Part shown: positions 55,399 to 64,000 of the stretch, one piece after another
Layout of the letters: each line of letters begins with the position of its first letter
How positions within the stretch are numbered: position 1 is the stretch's first letter
From: Algicella marina
GTDB taxonomy: Bacteria; Pseudomonadota; Alphaproteobacteria; Rhodobacterales; Rhodobacteraceae
Direction of reading: 5' to 3'
Length of the DNA: 64,000 nucleotides
NCBI RefSeq assembly: GCF_009931615.1
Contig: NZ_CP046620.1
Span: 1 to 64,000 of the forward strand
Notes under the pieces: generated by a model
Told to the model about the DNA's origin: nothing
What the model saw: the letters and a program-made list of their open reading frames with translations, nothing else
The model's database searches: none
Program-made: the position numbers and the translations under genes

Positions 55399-55872
55399 TT
55401 AGTCGATGATGGCTTCGGCGCGAGCCTTCTTCTTGGTTTCGTTGGCTTCGCTTTCCAGCACGCCCTTCAACTGAGCAAGCTGTGCCGTGGACAGGGCGTC
55501 GGGGTTGGCGACTTCAACGTCAAGCTCGATCAGGCCGGCCATCACGCCTTCACGAAGGCTGGACGGACCGTTCAGGTCAGTCGTGAAATCCCACATGTCG
55601 CTGCGCTCAGCGGACATGCCCATGATCTGCTCGATCTGCTGCGTTTTCTGAGCAGTTGTCTCTTCGCTCTCGGAGATCTGCTTGATCAGCGCGAGTTCGC
55701 CAAGGGTCAGCGTGTCAACGCCTTCCGAGGGAATGCCGAGCACGTCCAGTTCGTTGGCAGCGGCTTCTTCAAGCTGCGTAAGTTCGTCGGACATTGCGAA
55801 GGCGGACGGTGCCATTGCTGTGGTACCGAGAAGGGCTGTAGCGGCAATAAGTGCTTTGGTTGTCTGTTTCAT
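55399..55872 (-). CDS. Secreted protein of unknown function
   Basis: A 157-residue protein with a clear signal peptide (MKQTTKALIAATALLGTTAMAPSAFA) and a soluble acidic mature part. There is no recognisable domain: it has an ISESEETTAQKTQQIEQIM helix, a short SDMWDFTTDLNG turn and a C-terminal basic KKKARAEAIID. The ATG at 55872 follows AGGAG. It is isolated, with its own terminator. Possibly a periplasmic helical protein found only in this lineage. Confidence 0.75.
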   Translation of the reverse strand: MKQTTKALIAATALLGTTAMAPSAFAMSDELTQLEEAAANELDVLGIPSEGVDTLTLGELALIKQISESEETTAQKTQQIEQIMGMSAERSDMWDFTTDLNGPSSLREGVMAGLIELDVEVANPDALSTAQLAQLKGVLESEANETKKKARAEAIID

Positions 55873-56052
55873 AACATAGTCTCCTTTTGCTCTCGCCGGT
55901 CGCTCATATTCGTTCGCACCGGCGTTACGGAGACCCAACACGCGGTGTGTGGAATCGTTCCGGAAAAATGTGAACGAGGCGTGAGGGAAGGGGCGCGGCC
56001 TTCCGGAGCGTGATAGATTAATTCAATTAAATCAGGAGTATGGGGTGCATGT

Positions 56053-56085
56053 AACGCCTGCGTGAGAATCCGTCACGCAGGCGTT
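56053..56085. terminator. Thirteen-pair hairpin downstream of aspS
   Basis: AACGCCTGCGTGA (56053-56065), loop GAATCCG, TCACGCAGGCGTT (56073-56085): perfect. It lies 29 bases past the aspS stop. No T-run on the minus strand, so it may be an RNA-stabilising end or a Rho-assisted terminator. Confidence 0.55.
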
Positions 56086-56113
56086 GGGTCGTATCGAGGA
56101 TGCCGCCGGGGGC

Positions 56114-57898
56114 TTATTCCTGAGGGATCAGGCGCAGTCCGAGCTCCCGCAACTGGGCGTTCGTGGCCGGTGCGGGGGCCTGCATCATAAGGTCTTCGGC
56201 GCGCTGGTTCATCGGGAAGAGGATAACATCGCGCAGGTTGTCGGCATCGGCCAGCAGCATGACCATGCGGTCCACGCCCGGTGCGATGCCGGCGTGGGGC
56301 GGTGCGCCGTACTTGAAGGCGGAGATCATGCCGCCGAAATTCTCATCGACGAATGCCTTGTCGTGCCCGACGACCTCGAAGGCCTTGTACATGATTTCCG
56401 GCTTGTGGTTCCGGACGGCGCCCGAGGAGAGTTCGACGCCGTTGCAGACGATATCGTACTGGTAGCCAAGAATCTCGAGCGGGTCGGTGCCTTCGAGCGC
56501 CTCCAGCCCGCCCTGCGGCATCGAGAAGGGGTTGTGGGAGAAGTCGAGCGCGCCCGTCTCCTCGTCCCGCTCGTACATCGGGAAGTCGACGATCCAGCAG
56601 AACTTGAACTCGTTCTTCCAGTCCTCGTTCGGCTGGGTCTCTGCCCAGACCTGATTGCGGGCCTTGCCGGCGACGGCTTCGAAGCTGGCGGGTTTGCCGC
56701 CGAGGAAGAAGGCGGCATCGCCTACGCCGAGGCCGAGCTGCTGGCGGATGGCTTCGGTGCGCTCGGGGCCGATGTTCTTGGCCAGCGGGCCTGCGGCTTC
56801 CATGCTGTCGCCCTCGGCGCGCCAGAAGATATAGCCCATGCCGGGCAGTCCTTCCTTCTGGGCGAAAGCGTTCATGCGGTCGCAGAACTTGCGTGAGCCG
56901 CCGCCGGGGGCGGGGATGGCGCGGATTTCGGTGCCGTCCTGCTCCAGCAGGCTTGCGAAGATCTTGAAGCCGGAGCCGGCGAAATGCTCGGAGACGATCT
57001 GCATTTCCAGCGGGTTGCGCAGGTCCGGCTTGTCGGAGCCGTATTTCAGCATCGCTTCGCGGTAGGGAATGCGCGGGAAATCGGGGGTGACGGGGCGGCC
57101 CTTGCCGAATTCCTCGAAGATGCCGCGCATCACGGGTTCGATCACCTGAAAGACGTCTTCCTGTGTGGCGAAGCTCATTTCCATGTCGAGCTGGTAGAAC
57201 TCTCCGGGGGAACGATCCGCCCGCGGATCTTCATCGCGGAAGCAGGGGGCGATCTGGAAATAGCGGTCGAAACCCGCGACCATCAGCAGCTGCTTGAACT
57301 GCTGGGGGGCCTGCGGCAGGGCGTAGAACTTGCCCGGGTGCAGGCGTGAGGGCACGAGGAAATCGCGCGCGCCTTCGGGGGAGGAAGCGGTGAGGATGGG
57401 CGTCTGGTATTCCATGAAGCCCTGATCGGTCATCCGCTGGCGCAGCGAGGAGATGACCCTGGAGCGCATCACGATGTTGGCGTGCAGCTTCTCGCGGCGC
57501 AGGTCGAGGAAGCGGTACTTGAGGCGGGTTTCCTCGGGGTATTCCTGATCGCCGAAGACCATCAGCGGCAGTTCCTCGGCGGCGCCCAGCACCTCCATGT
57601 CTCGGATGAACACTTCCACTTCGCCGGTCGGGATGTTGGGGTTCACAAGCTCGGCGTCGCGCGCCTTCACCTCGCCGTCGATGCGGATCACCCATTCGGA
57701 GCGGACCTTCTCCACCTCCGAGAACACCGGGCTGTCGGGGTCGGCCAGCACCTGGGTGATGCCGTAATGGTCGCGCAGGTCGATGAACAGGATGCCTCCG
57801 TGATCGCGCACGCGGTGGACCCAGCCCGAGAGGCGGATCGACTTGCCGACATCGGCTTTGGTAAGCTCGGCGCATGTGTGGCTGCGATAGACGTGCAT
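56114..57898 (-). CDS. aspS: Aspartyl-tRNA synthetase
   Basis: A 594-residue bacterial-type class II synthetase. The anticodon-binding OB fold is at the start ([27 protein letters not shown]), motif 2 is [24 protein letters not shown], the GAD insertion domain follows, and motif 3 is [26 protein letters not shown]. It charges tRNA-Asp; whether it also charges tRNA-Asn cannot be read here. A 13-pair hairpin follows it. Confidence 0.98.
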   Translation of the reverse strand: MHVYRSHTCAELTKADVGKSIRLSGWVHRVRDHGGILFIDLRDHYGITQVLADPDSPVFSEVEKVRSEWVIRIDGEVKARDAELVNPNIPTGEVEVFIRDMEVLGAAEELPLMVFGDQEYPEETRLKYRFLDLRREKLHANIVMRSRVISSLRQRMTDQGFMEYQTPILTASSPEGARDFLVPSRLHPGKFYALPQAPQQFKQLLMVAGFDRYFQIAPCFRDEDPRADRSPGEFYQLDMEMSFATQEDVFQVIEPVMRGIFEEFGKGRPVTPDFPRIPYREAMLKYGSDKPDLRNPLEMQIVSEHFAGSGFKIFASLLEQDGTEIRAIPAPGGGSRKFCDRMNAFAQKEGLPGMGYIFWRAEGDSMEAAGPLAKNIGPERTEAIRQQLGLGVGDAAFFLGGKPASFEAVAGKARNQVWAETQPNEDWKNEFKFCWIVDFPMYERDEETGALDFSHNPFSMPQGGLEALEGTDPLEILGYQYDIVCNGVELSSGAVRNHKPEIMYKAFEVVGHDKAFVDENFGGMISAFKYGAPPHAGIAPGVDRMVMLLADADNLRDVILFPMNQRAEDLMMQAPAPATNAQLRELGLRLIPQE

Positions 57899-58020
57899 CG
57901 GTGACTCCGGGTTTCAGAACAGGTGCCGATACACCGCGCGGGCGGCGCATTGTCAAGGGCCGGAGGTGGACGGGCTGCGAAAGCCCGCGTAAAGACCGGA
58001 AAAGCCGGAGAGGTACACCG

Positions 58021-59271
58021 ATGGAAAATACCGTTGCCAATGCGTTCGCGCGGATCATGCGGGAGGGGGATGTGACCGTGCATTATCCTTCGGGCCGGGT
58101 GCAGAAGCTGGGCGACGGGGATGTCACGGCGACAGGGCAGGCGGTGGTGGTGCGGCTGAGCGAGAAGGCTGTGCGCCAGCTTGCCTGGGATCCGGTGCTT
58201 GCCATCGGCGAGACGTATATGGACGGCGAGATGACCTTCGAGGAGGGAGACTTCTTCAGCTTGCTGACCTTCCTGAAGAAAGGTGGCGTGGCGAAGGGGT
58301 GGACGCCCGGCGCGGTGGTCAACCATCTGATGCGGGCGGCGAAGAACGGGGTGCGGCAGCGCGCCGGGGTGCGGCTGGCGCAGCGCAACATCGCGCATCA
58401 CTACGATCTGTCGGAAGCGCTGTTCCGGCTCTTTCTCGACGACGACATGAATTATTCCTGTGCCTATTTCGAGCACGAGCGGCAGGGGCTGGAGGATGCG
58501 CAGCGCGCCAAGCAGCGGCATATCGCGGCGAAACTGCTGAGCGCGCCGGGTGCGCGGACGCTTGATATCGGGTCGGGCTGGGGCGGCATGGGGCTCTATC
58601 TCGCTGGCGTTTGCGGACACGACGTGACGGGTGTGACACTGAGTGTGGAGCAGCAGCGGGTGGCAAATGCGCGGGCGGCAGAGCGTGGCGTGGCGGAGCG
58701 ACTAAAATTCGAACTGAAGGATTACCGGGAGGTTCAGGGAACATTCGACCACATTACATCCATCGGGATGTTGGAGCATGTGGGCCTGCCGCAGATGAAG
58801 ACCTATTTCAAAACTGTCGCGCGGCTTCTGGACAAGCACGGTACTGCCCTGATCCATACGATGATACAGCCCCGCCCGCAGCCCTATGCGGCACCGTTCG
58901 GCGACAAGTACATCTTTCCGGGCGGCTATGTGCCGGCACTTTCCGAGGTGCTGCCGGCCATCGAGAAAGCGGGGCTTCTGGTCAAGGATGTGGAAGTTCT
59001 GCCGCTGCACTATGCCGAGACCTGCCGACACTGGCGCGAGCGGTTCCATGCAAACCGGGATGCGGTGCTGAAGCTCTACGACGAACGGTTTCTGCGGATG
59101 TGGGAAGTCTACCTTGTGGGCGCGGATTTGGGTTTTCGCCATGATCGCATCTATGTCGGCCATTTCCAGTTGTGCCGCCATCAGGACCGCGTGCCGATCC
59201 GTCGCGACTGGATTGACGAGGAAAAGTCCCGGTTGCGGCAGTCGGAGGCGGTATGGGACGCAGCGCGTTAA
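58021..59271 (+). CDS. cfa: Cyclopropane-fatty-acyl-phospholipid synthase
   Basis: A 416-residue SAM-dependent methyltransferase that converts unsaturated acyl chains in phospholipids to cyclopropane or related modified chains. It has the SAM motif DIGSGWGGMGLYLA, HYDLSEALFRLFLDDDMNYSCAYF, the EHVGLPQMKTYFKTV segment and IFPGGYVPALSEV. The ATG at 58021 follows GGAGAGG. The aspS gene is divergent. The membrane-modifying function fits a stress context but is not otherwise linked. Confidence 0.93.
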   Translation: MENTVANAFARIMREGDVTVHYPSGRVQKLGDGDVTATGQAVVVRLSEKAVRQLAWDPVLAIGETYMDGEMTFEEGDFFSLLTFLKKGGVAKGWTPGAVVNHLMRAAKNGVRQRAGVRLAQRNIAHHYDLSEALFRLFLDDDMNYSCAYFEHERQGLEDAQRAKQRHIAAKLLSAPGARTLDIGSGWGGMGLYLAGVCGHDVTGVTLSVEQQRVANARAAERGVAERLKFELKDYREVQGTFDHITSIGMLEHVGLPQMKTYFKTVARLLDKHGTALIHTMIQPRPQPYAAPFGDKYIFPGGYVPALSEVLPAIEKAGLLVKDVEVLPLHYAETCRHWRERFHANRDAVLKLYDERFLRMWEVYLVGADLGFRHDRIYVGHFQLCRHQDRVPIRRDWIDEEKSRLRQSEAVWDAAR

Positions 59272-59703
59272 AGTGGCGAAAAGCATTTCAATTACGCTTT
59301 CATCTGGCGTCAGCGTACCGGCAAGCGAAAGCAAGATGTGGATGCAGTTGTAAGCATCGTCGTCAGTACTGAATCGGCAGTTGGAAACGGTCCAATCCAA
59401 TTGTGTCGGTGAGAGCAAAAGTGCGGCAGGGCGAGAAGTTCTGCGCGTCAGATGGAGTCAGGAGGGTCTGCCGCAGGTTTCTTTGCGTTTCCTTCCGCGC
59501 GGAAAACACAGCTCCCGCTTTGGATTAGCTTTGCAAGTCCTGCCGGCCGAGGCGGCCGACGATCATGGCGGGTTCGTTCATCGGCAGCAGGTTTTTGCCG
59601 CCGATGTTAATACCCATGGTAAATGCGGCGCATGTTGGCATGTGAGCACTATTGCCAAACCGTGCGCGGACACAAAAATTTGCGCCTCTTCAAACAAATC
59701 TCG
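59272..59703. other. Gap of 432 bases between convergent cfa and the P460 gene
   Basis: No frame looks coding and no clear terminator or repeat was seen. One short partial stem (CGGCCGAGGCGGCCG near 59548) was noted but is not convincing. Confidence 0.45.
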
Positions 59704-60291
59704 TTAGTTGGTAACGCGAACTTCCGGCAGCGGGTAGCCAAGTGCATCCTGACCCTCGAAGGCGGCGTGACAATCGTGGCAGAAGCTCTGCTTGAATTTC
59801 ATCGGCTGGCCATTGGGCTGAACGCCGGAATAGACCCAGTCCGCCGTTTCGGGAGCGGTGCCAGGATCACCCTTCGTCATGATGAAGAGCGGACCAATGC
59901 GGACTTCGCCCTTGGCGGTGATCTTCAGGCTCTCCTTGGCCAGAATGGAACCAACGGGCATGGTGACGCCATTCTCTGCGAATCTCAGGTACTGCTCGGC
60001 GGCGACATCATTGGCGAATGTGTAGAGGAACCTTTCGCCATGCGCGCCGGCCACTGCCGGTCGGGTAGATGTGGCGGTCCAGTCACGATAGGCACTGGCG
60101 GTTTCGTTGTCGCCACTGGAGTAGGCTTGCTGCATAGCGTCTTCCATACAGGCGTAAAGATCAGTGACCTGTTCTTCGGTGAATTCCCAAGGGTCCGCGC
60201 CGGGGACGTCGCAATCCTGCGCATGGGCAGTCGTCGGGCCAAATATGAGTGCGGTGAAGCCGATGGCTGCGGTGAGCGATGAACGGATCAT
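59704..60291 (-). CDS. Cytochrome P460-family haem protein
   Basis: A 195-residue exported protein: signal peptide MIRSSLTAAIGFTALIFGPTTAHAQ, a P460 fold with ASAYRDWTATSTRPA and AKESLKITAKGEV, and a single c-type haem motif CHDCH in SFCHDCHAAFEGQD. In nitrifiers P460 oxidises hydroxylamine using a Lys-linked haem; many family members elsewhere have unknown substrates. It stands alone. Confidence 0.85.
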   Translation of the reverse strand: MIRSSLTAAIGFTALIFGPTTAHAQDCDVPGADPWEFTEEQVTDLYACMEDAMQQAYSSGDNETASAYRDWTATSTRPAVAGAHGERFLYTFANDVAAEQYLRFAENGVTMPVGSILAKESLKITAKGEVRIGPLFIMTKGDPGTAPETADWVYSGVQPNGQPMKFKQSFCHDCHAAFEGQDALGYPLPEVRVTN

Positions 60292-60424
60292 TATCGTTTT
60301 CCTATTTCCGTGGCGTTTCCGGTTGCTTTCAGCATTGGGACAATGCCACGACCGGGGCCATTCCGTCGCCCAACAAGTTCACACGACTGCGTTATGGTTT
60401 GGCGGAAAATTGAAACAATGCGGT

Positions 60425-61441
60425 TCAGAAGCCGGCAAGTTTCGTCAGTCGGAAACGGCGTGCGATTTCATAGAGGATGATTGGCGCGATCAGTCCGATG
60501 CCTGTGCCCAGTACCAGATGGACGGGCAGGTTGGTGACGCCAAGCTTGAAAAGAACCTCCCTCAGACCGGCAGAAAAGATTGTGTGGGCAAGGAAGATCG
60601 CCATGGACGCCGTGCCGAGATAGGCAAGGATGCCACTGCCGGGACCGTTACCGAACCAGACGAAAACGGCAACGCTGGCGATGGAGAGAGCGGCTGCAAG
60701 AAAGACCGTGTTGTAGAGACCTGTGACTTGCGGAGCAATCGCGAGAAGGGCGGCAAAGAGACCGACTGCGAGGATTGCGCCGACTGCGGATACCTGCATT
60801 CGGCCCTGAAACCGGCCAATGACAACGCCGAGCAGGAAAAATGGCAGGTGATAAAGTGCCAATCCGATCCAGGCAAAGGCTGCCGGAGGCAGTGGGATCA
60901 GCAGAAGGGCCAGCGATCCGGTAAGGAGGGCCAGTGAAACCGGCAACCAGTTACCCTGGTTGGCGAATAGTGGTTTGGCAGGCAGCAGGGCCACCTGAAT
61001 GAGGAAGAGAGCCCAGAGAAACCAGAAATGGAACCGGCCGGGAATGGGAGACTCGAGGAAGGCGCCGAGACCTACGGGAGTATTGCTGAGCGAGCCTGCC
61101 AGAACCTTGAAGGCCAGGAAAAGATAGGTCCAGAGAACCAGTGGCCATAGCAGACGGAGGGCGCGACTGCGCAAAAACGGTATGCCGCGCGCCCTGGCGA
61201 GACCATGTGCGAAGAAGAGACCCGAGAGCATGAAGAACAGCGGCATGTGAAAGGCGTAAATGCGGCTGTCGACCGCTTCAAACAGGAGGGGGGGGATGAC
61301 GCCCTTCTCATAGAGGCCGCGCCAGGCGTGGCCAAACACTACGAGCACGATGCCGAACCCTTTGGCGCAATCTGCCCACGTAACGCGAGACTTGAGTGAA
61401 GTTGTGTCACCTGTCTCGTATCGTTCGGAAATCTCGCTCAT
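60425..61441 (-). CDS. Acyltransferase-3 family membrane protein
   Basis: A 338-residue protein with about ten transmembrane helices, of the OafA/OatA family. The family start is VTWADCAKGFGIVLVVFGHAWRGLY, with the conserved His in FGHAW, then FHMPLFFMLSGLFFAHG. Members O-acylate polysaccharides or membrane sugars. The ATG at 61441 lies 67 bases from a CtrA-type box that also faces the divergent hybrid kinase. The substrate is unknown. Confidence 0.88.
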   Translation of the reverse strand: MSEISERYETGDTTSLKSRVTWADCAKGFGIVLVVFGHAWRGLYEKGVIPPLLFEAVDSRIYAFHMPLFFMLSGLFFAHGLARARGIPFLRSRALRLLWPLVLWTYLFLAFKVLAGSLSNTPVGLGAFLESPIPGRFHFWFLWALFLIQVALLPAKPLFANQGNWLPVSLALLTGSLALLLIPLPPAAFAWIGLALYHLPFFLLGVVIGRFQGRMQVSAVGAILAVGLFAALLAIAPQVTGLYNTVFLAAALSIASVAVFVWFGNGPGSGILAYLGTASMAIFLAHTIFSAGLREVLFKLGVTNLPVHLVLGTGIGLIAPIILYEIARRFRLTKLAGF

Positions 61442-61508
61442 CGTGATCCCATTTTTCAATGCGCTACCGGCAGCTTCGAAGGCATAGACCTTGACGGCTG
61501 ATAAATTG

Positions 61509-61523
61509 TTAACGGAATGTTAA
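61509..61523. promoter_or_regulatory. CtrA-type box TTAA-N7-TTAA
   Basis: TTAA-CGGAATG-TTAA on the plus strand; on the minus strand it reads TTAA-CATTCCG-TTAAC, an exact match to the CtrA full-site pattern. It lies between divergent genes, 44 bases before the GTG of the hybrid kinase and 67 before the acyltransferase ATG, so could control either. Confidence 0.55.
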
Positions 61524-61566
61524 TCCATATTGCGGATGGTATACCAGACACAGCCGGGAGACTGCA

Positions 61567-63261
61567 GTGCAGACGGCGCTATGGGATATTCTTTCGGCCA
61601 TAGGGTTTCTACCCTATGGCCAGATGCTGCTGGAGAGATCGGATCTCTTCTGGGTGGCTGTCGTTGCGCAGGGCGTGACGTTCCTGTCCTGCTCCACTTG
61701 CGCCATTATCCTTCTTCATGTCGCGGCCCAGCACAAAGGTGCCGGCTACGTGGTGCCCGTCGCCGTCTTTGCGATTTTTCTGGTGATGTTGGGGTTTGCA
61801 GAAGCGCTGTTGATCGCGGTGCTCTGGGCACCGGTGCAAACTTTGTCGTTCATAGTTCAACTGGTCGTGGCGGTTCTTGCCCTGACGGCCACGATCGTCC
61901 TGTATCGGCAAGCGCCAAGACTTCTGAAATTGCCCACGCAGGCTGACATGGATGCAAAGGACCGGGCGCTTGCCCATGAGGTAGAAGAGCGGGCGGAGGC
62001 CGAGAGGAAGTTGCGGGACAGTCGATCCGCCGCTGATGCTCGGCTGATGGACAGGGTGCGCGATCTGGAGGAAAGAAATGATGCGCTGATGAAGGCCCAG
62101 GCGGAAACCGAACGGTCGAACATTGCAAGATCCGACTTGTTGGCCACCGTCAGTCATGAAGTCCGGACTCCGATGAACGGCGTCAAGGGCATGCTGGAAC
62201 TGTTGAACGCGGATGGCATGGAGCTTGCTTCGGCGGAAATCGTAGACCGGGCAAGCGAAGCCACGGACAACCTGTTGACCGTCATCAACGACATACTTGA
62301 CCATGCCAAGCTGGAGTCAGGCCGCATGACACTCCTGAACCAGAGATTTTCGCCGCGTGCCATAATGGATGGCGCGGTTTCCCTGATGGAGGCAAAAGCG
62401 CTGCAAAAGGGCCTGACACTGTCGGCTACCGTTTCGCCGGATGTGCCGGAAATGCTGATCGGTGACGGTGCCCGGTTGCGGCAGGTGCTGCTGAACCTGA
62501 TCGGCAACGCAGTCAAGTTCACGGAAGCGGGGCGTGTGGACGTGCGCATGGCTCATGACGAGGTTGCACGTGACGAGTGCCGCATCGATATTTCGGTTCG
62601 CGATACCGGTATCGGCATCGAAAGGGAGCTTCAGAAGCAGCTTTTCAAACAGTTTTTCAAGGGTGACGCATCCGTTACGAGGCGATACGGCGGGGCCGGG
62701 CTGGGGCTTGCCATCTCCAACCAGTTGGTGCGGTTGATGGGGGGGCGGATCGACGTAACCAGTGAGCCCGGTCAGGGGAGCGCTTTTCGTTTCTCGGTAC
62801 GGTGCAGGATCGACTCCGCACCGCAGAGGGCGAGCGTCAACGACAGCGTCCTACCGTCAGCCGTTGTGCAGCCGTTGCGTGTGCTGGTGGCGGAGGACAA
62901 CGAGACCAACCGATTCCACCTGCAGCATCTTTTGCGGCGGGCCGGACATGAGGTGGACGTCGTGGAGAACGGTGTGATGGCCATCGCGGCAGCGGAGGAA
63001 AAGAAGTACGATCTTATCCTCATGGATATTTTCATGCCGGAAATGGATGGGACCATGGCGGCACAGGCCATCCGTTCGATGGAGGGGTTGTCTGCGGAAA
63101 CACCGATCGTGGCAATCACCGCCAATGCGATGGTTGGCGACCGGGAGCATTACATGTCCAAGGGCATGGACGAGTACATCGCCAAGCCGATCGATGCCAA
63201 CACGCTGTTCTCCGCCATCTGGCGGGCTCTTGGGGGGCGCGACAGTCAGGCGCCCGCTTGA
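61567..63261 (+). CDS. Hybrid histidine kinase with ethylene-receptor-like membrane region
   Basis: A 564-residue hybrid kinase. Residues 1-115 hold three transmembrane helices, and the linker LPTQADMDAKDRALAHEVEERAEAE strongly resembles the one after the ethylene-binding domain of cyanobacterial and plant ETR receptors. In the second helix the metal-binding Cys/His pair is not complete: it has FLSCSTC but no His four residues later. A coiled linker leads to the HisKA domain (His197 in TVSHEVRTPMNG), an ATPase with N, DTGIGI and GGAGLGLAI boxes, and a receiver with phospho-acceptor Asp487 (LILMDIFMPEMDG). The GTG start has only a modest ribosome site. A CtrA-type box is 44 bases upstream. Confidence 0.88.
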   Translation: MQTALWDILSAIGFLPYGQMLLERSDLFWVAVVAQGVTFLSCSTCAIILLHVAAQHKGAGYVVPVAVFAIFLVMLGFAEALLIAVLWAPVQTLSFIVQLVVAVLALTATIVLYRQAPRLLKLPTQADMDAKDRALAHEVEERAEAERKLRDSRSAADARLMDRVRDLEERNDALMKAQAETERSNIARSDLLATVSHEVRTPMNGVKGMLELLNADGMELASAEIVDRASEATDNLLTVINDILDHAKLESGRMTLLNQRFSPRAIMDGAVSLMEAKALQKGLTLSATVSPDVPEMLIGDGARLRQVLLNLIGNAVKFTEAGRVDVRMAHDEVARDECRIDISVRDTGIGIERELQKQLFKQFFKGDASVTRRYGGAGLGLAISNQLVRLMGGRIDVTSEPGQGSAFRFSVRCRIDSAPQRASVNDSVLPSAVVQPLRVLVAEDNETNRFHLQHLLRRAGHEVDVVENGVMAIAAAEEKKYDLILMDIFMPEMDGTMAAQAIRSMEGLSAETPIVAITANAMVGDREHYMSKGMDEYIAKPIDANTLFSAIWRALGGRDSQAPA

Positions 63262-63295
63262 TCGCACTTGCGAGATTTTGCGCCAGAACGACAAC

Positions 63296-63318
63296 GGGGC
63301 GCACCATTGGTACGCCCC
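63296..63318. terminator. Hairpin between convergent kinase and cupredoxin genes
   Basis: GGGGCG and CGCCCC close a stem at 63296-63318 whose inner part ACCATTGGT is itself palindromic, giving an almost complete pairing with one mismatch. No T-run. Placed between convergent genes, so probably a shared transcript end. Confidence 0.45.
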
Positions 63319-63338
63319 ATTGTCCCGCTATTGGCTGA

Positions 63339-63647
63339 TCAGTTGGCGGTGACGACAGCCTTCATGGCCGGGTGGACCCTGCAGAAATAGGGAATGTCGC
63401 CAGAGCCAGTGACTGTGACGGTAGCGGATTTGCCGCGCACGAGACGGCCTGTGTCGAAGCTGCCATCATTGGCTGTGGCGGTGTGTGGGGCCGGACCCTC
63501 GTTGGTAAAAGTGATGGTGTCGCCGGATGCGACCGTCAGCGCTGCCGGGACATATTTGCCGCCGCGTATGGCGACGGAATGGTCGGCAGCAAAAGCGGAG
63601 GCGGAAAGGGCCAGGGAGAGTGCAAGGGCGGAAACGATCGTTCTCAT
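63339..63647 (-). CDS. Cupredoxin (plastocyanin/pseudoazurin-like copper protein)
   Basis: A 102-residue exported copper protein: signal MRTIVSALALSLALSASAFA, then a single cupredoxin fold. The type 1 copper ligands are visible as His in APHTAT and Cys, His and Met in YFCRVHPAMK. It should carry single electrons in the periplasm; partner unknown, with the P460 gene 3 kb away being a possible but unproven link. Confidence 0.9.
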   Translation of the reverse strand: MRTIVSALALSLALSASAFAADHSVAIRGGKYVPAALTVASGDTITFTNEGPAPHTATANDGSFDTGRLVRGKSATVTVTGSGDIPYFCRVHPAMKAVVTAN

Positions 63648-63757
63648 TGGGCTGTCCTGTGTGTTTTTGAGTTTCAAGTTCTGCGGGTCTCAGAGGGTCT
63701 ACGCGCCAGCTGCGGAAATTATTCTTGGTAAAATAACCTTTTTTATCCTTAGAAAGT

Positions 63758-63815
63758 GCCGCGGCCCGGAGCCCATGAGGCCGCGGCGAGCTGCAGCGGG
63801 GAGGGGACCCGCTGC
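63758..63815 (-). terminator. Double hairpin downstream of the last, partial gene
   Basis: Hairpin one: GCAGCGGG (63793-63800), loop of seven, CCCGCTGC (63808-63815). Hairpin two: GCCGCGGC copies at 63758-63765 and 63780-63787, a nine-pair stem on the minus strand followed by ACTTTCT. They lie after the minus-strand stop at 63836 and likely end that transcript. Confidence 0.6.
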
Positions 63816-63835
63816 GGCTGTTCTGATCGAGGGGC

Positions 63836-64000
63836 TCAGATCAGGAAGTCGTTGGCGTCGATCAGACCTGCGGAGCCGTGCAGGGCGATCTGGCCGTCGC
63901 CGCCAAGGGCTGTGAGATCGACCACGGCGATAGCTCCGTTGGTAGAAATCGCGGCTTCCAGTTCCGCTTCGCTGGCGATGTTGAAGGCCGTCAGGTCAAT
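63836..64000 (-). CDS. C-terminus of a probable RTX-like calcium-binding protein (partial)
   Basis: The last 54 codons of a minus-strand gene that continues past the window end. The visible part has strand-rich AIAVVDLTALGGDGQIALHG and closes SAGLIDANDFLI; ending in a DFLI-type motif is characteristic of secreted RTX and related calcium-binding proteins in Rhodobacterales, which are exported by type I systems. The identification rests on this tail only. Confidence 0.5.
   Translation of the reverse strand: MDLTAFNIASEAELEAAISTNGAIAVVDLTALGGDGQIALHGSAGLIDANDFLI

Overview
The window looks like chromosomal DNA from an alphaproteobacterium, most likely a marine-type member of the Rhodobacterales/Rhodobacteraceae. 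The grounds are a moderately high G+C content, dense short operons with 1- to 11-base overlaps, gene orders such as dapB<>rbfA-truB, lgt-midA-pgeF, purE-purK and hsp20-DUF1150, and alphaproteobacterial families (HisKA_2 LOV kinase, phasin, UbiK, MarR-type OhrR, ParA-like ATPase). I found no rRNA, tRNA, CRISPR array, intact insertion sequence, integrase or phage module.

Layout. 0-3.4 kb: the tail of a lytic transglycosylase, then a tightly coupled minus-strand trio (UPF0104 membrane protein, DprE1-like FAD oxidase, DprE2-like reductase) resembling the mycobacterial system that makes polyprenyl-phospho-arabinose. 3.5-9.5 kb: a histidine phosphatase, a small GNAT protein, the two 3-oxoacid CoA-transferase subunits with a blue-light LOV histidine kinase gene between them, an Asp/Glu-racemase-like protein, a class II histone-deacetylase-family hydrolase and a ParA-like ATPase. 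9.8-17.3 kb: a PAN-domain alpha-2-macroglobulin followed by penicillin-binding protein 1C, a predicted periplasmic defence and cell-wall repair pair. 17.3-19.9 kb: a sparse stretch with a small XRE regulator, a 52-residue unknown, a GNAT protein and long non-coding gaps. 19.9-25 kb: a LysR regulator and an isoquinoline-1-oxidoreductase-type molybdenum hydroxylase (2Fe-2S subunit, Tat-exported Mo subunit, dihaem cytochrome) with a divergent TetR gene and repeat-containing operator.

25-31 kb: NUDIX and alpha/beta hydrolases, an EamA exporter, a sugar transferase, a DUF1508 protein, purEK, a YdcH protein and hsp20-DUF1150. 31-36.6 kb: an unusual aroA, a short SDR, divergent ohr/ohrR with three copies of one operator motif, trxB, an Lrp regulator and a ClpP-family peptidase. 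36.8-45 kb: a PRC-barrel protein, the lgt-midA-pgeF-M24 operon, ubiK, ybjN, a phasin, csaA, a 2-hydroxyacid dehydrogenase, tdk and a 50-residue coiled-coil protein. 45.0-46.9 kb: about 1.86 kb with no convincing gene, carrying a tandem repeat and a hairpin. 46.9-55.3 kb: carB with a G-run-rich leader, an SDR, a small membrane protein, a Maa-type acetyltransferase, GST, dapB, rbfA and truB. 55.4-64 kb: a secreted unknown, aspS, cfa, cytochrome P460, an acyltransferase-3 protein, a hybrid kinase with an ethylene-receptor-like membrane region behind a CtrA-type box, a cupredoxin, and the C-terminus of a probable RTX-like protein.

Most genes are housekeeping or envelope/redox functions. The items most worth following are the DprE1/E2-like locus, the LOV kinase inside the CoA-transferase operon, the triple ATCG-N4-CGAT operator at ohr/ohrR, the repeated operator of the molybdenum hydroxylase locus, the G-run cluster ahead of carB, and the long gene-free stretch at 45-47 kb. 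Functions come from recognising family motifs by eye; no database search was run.
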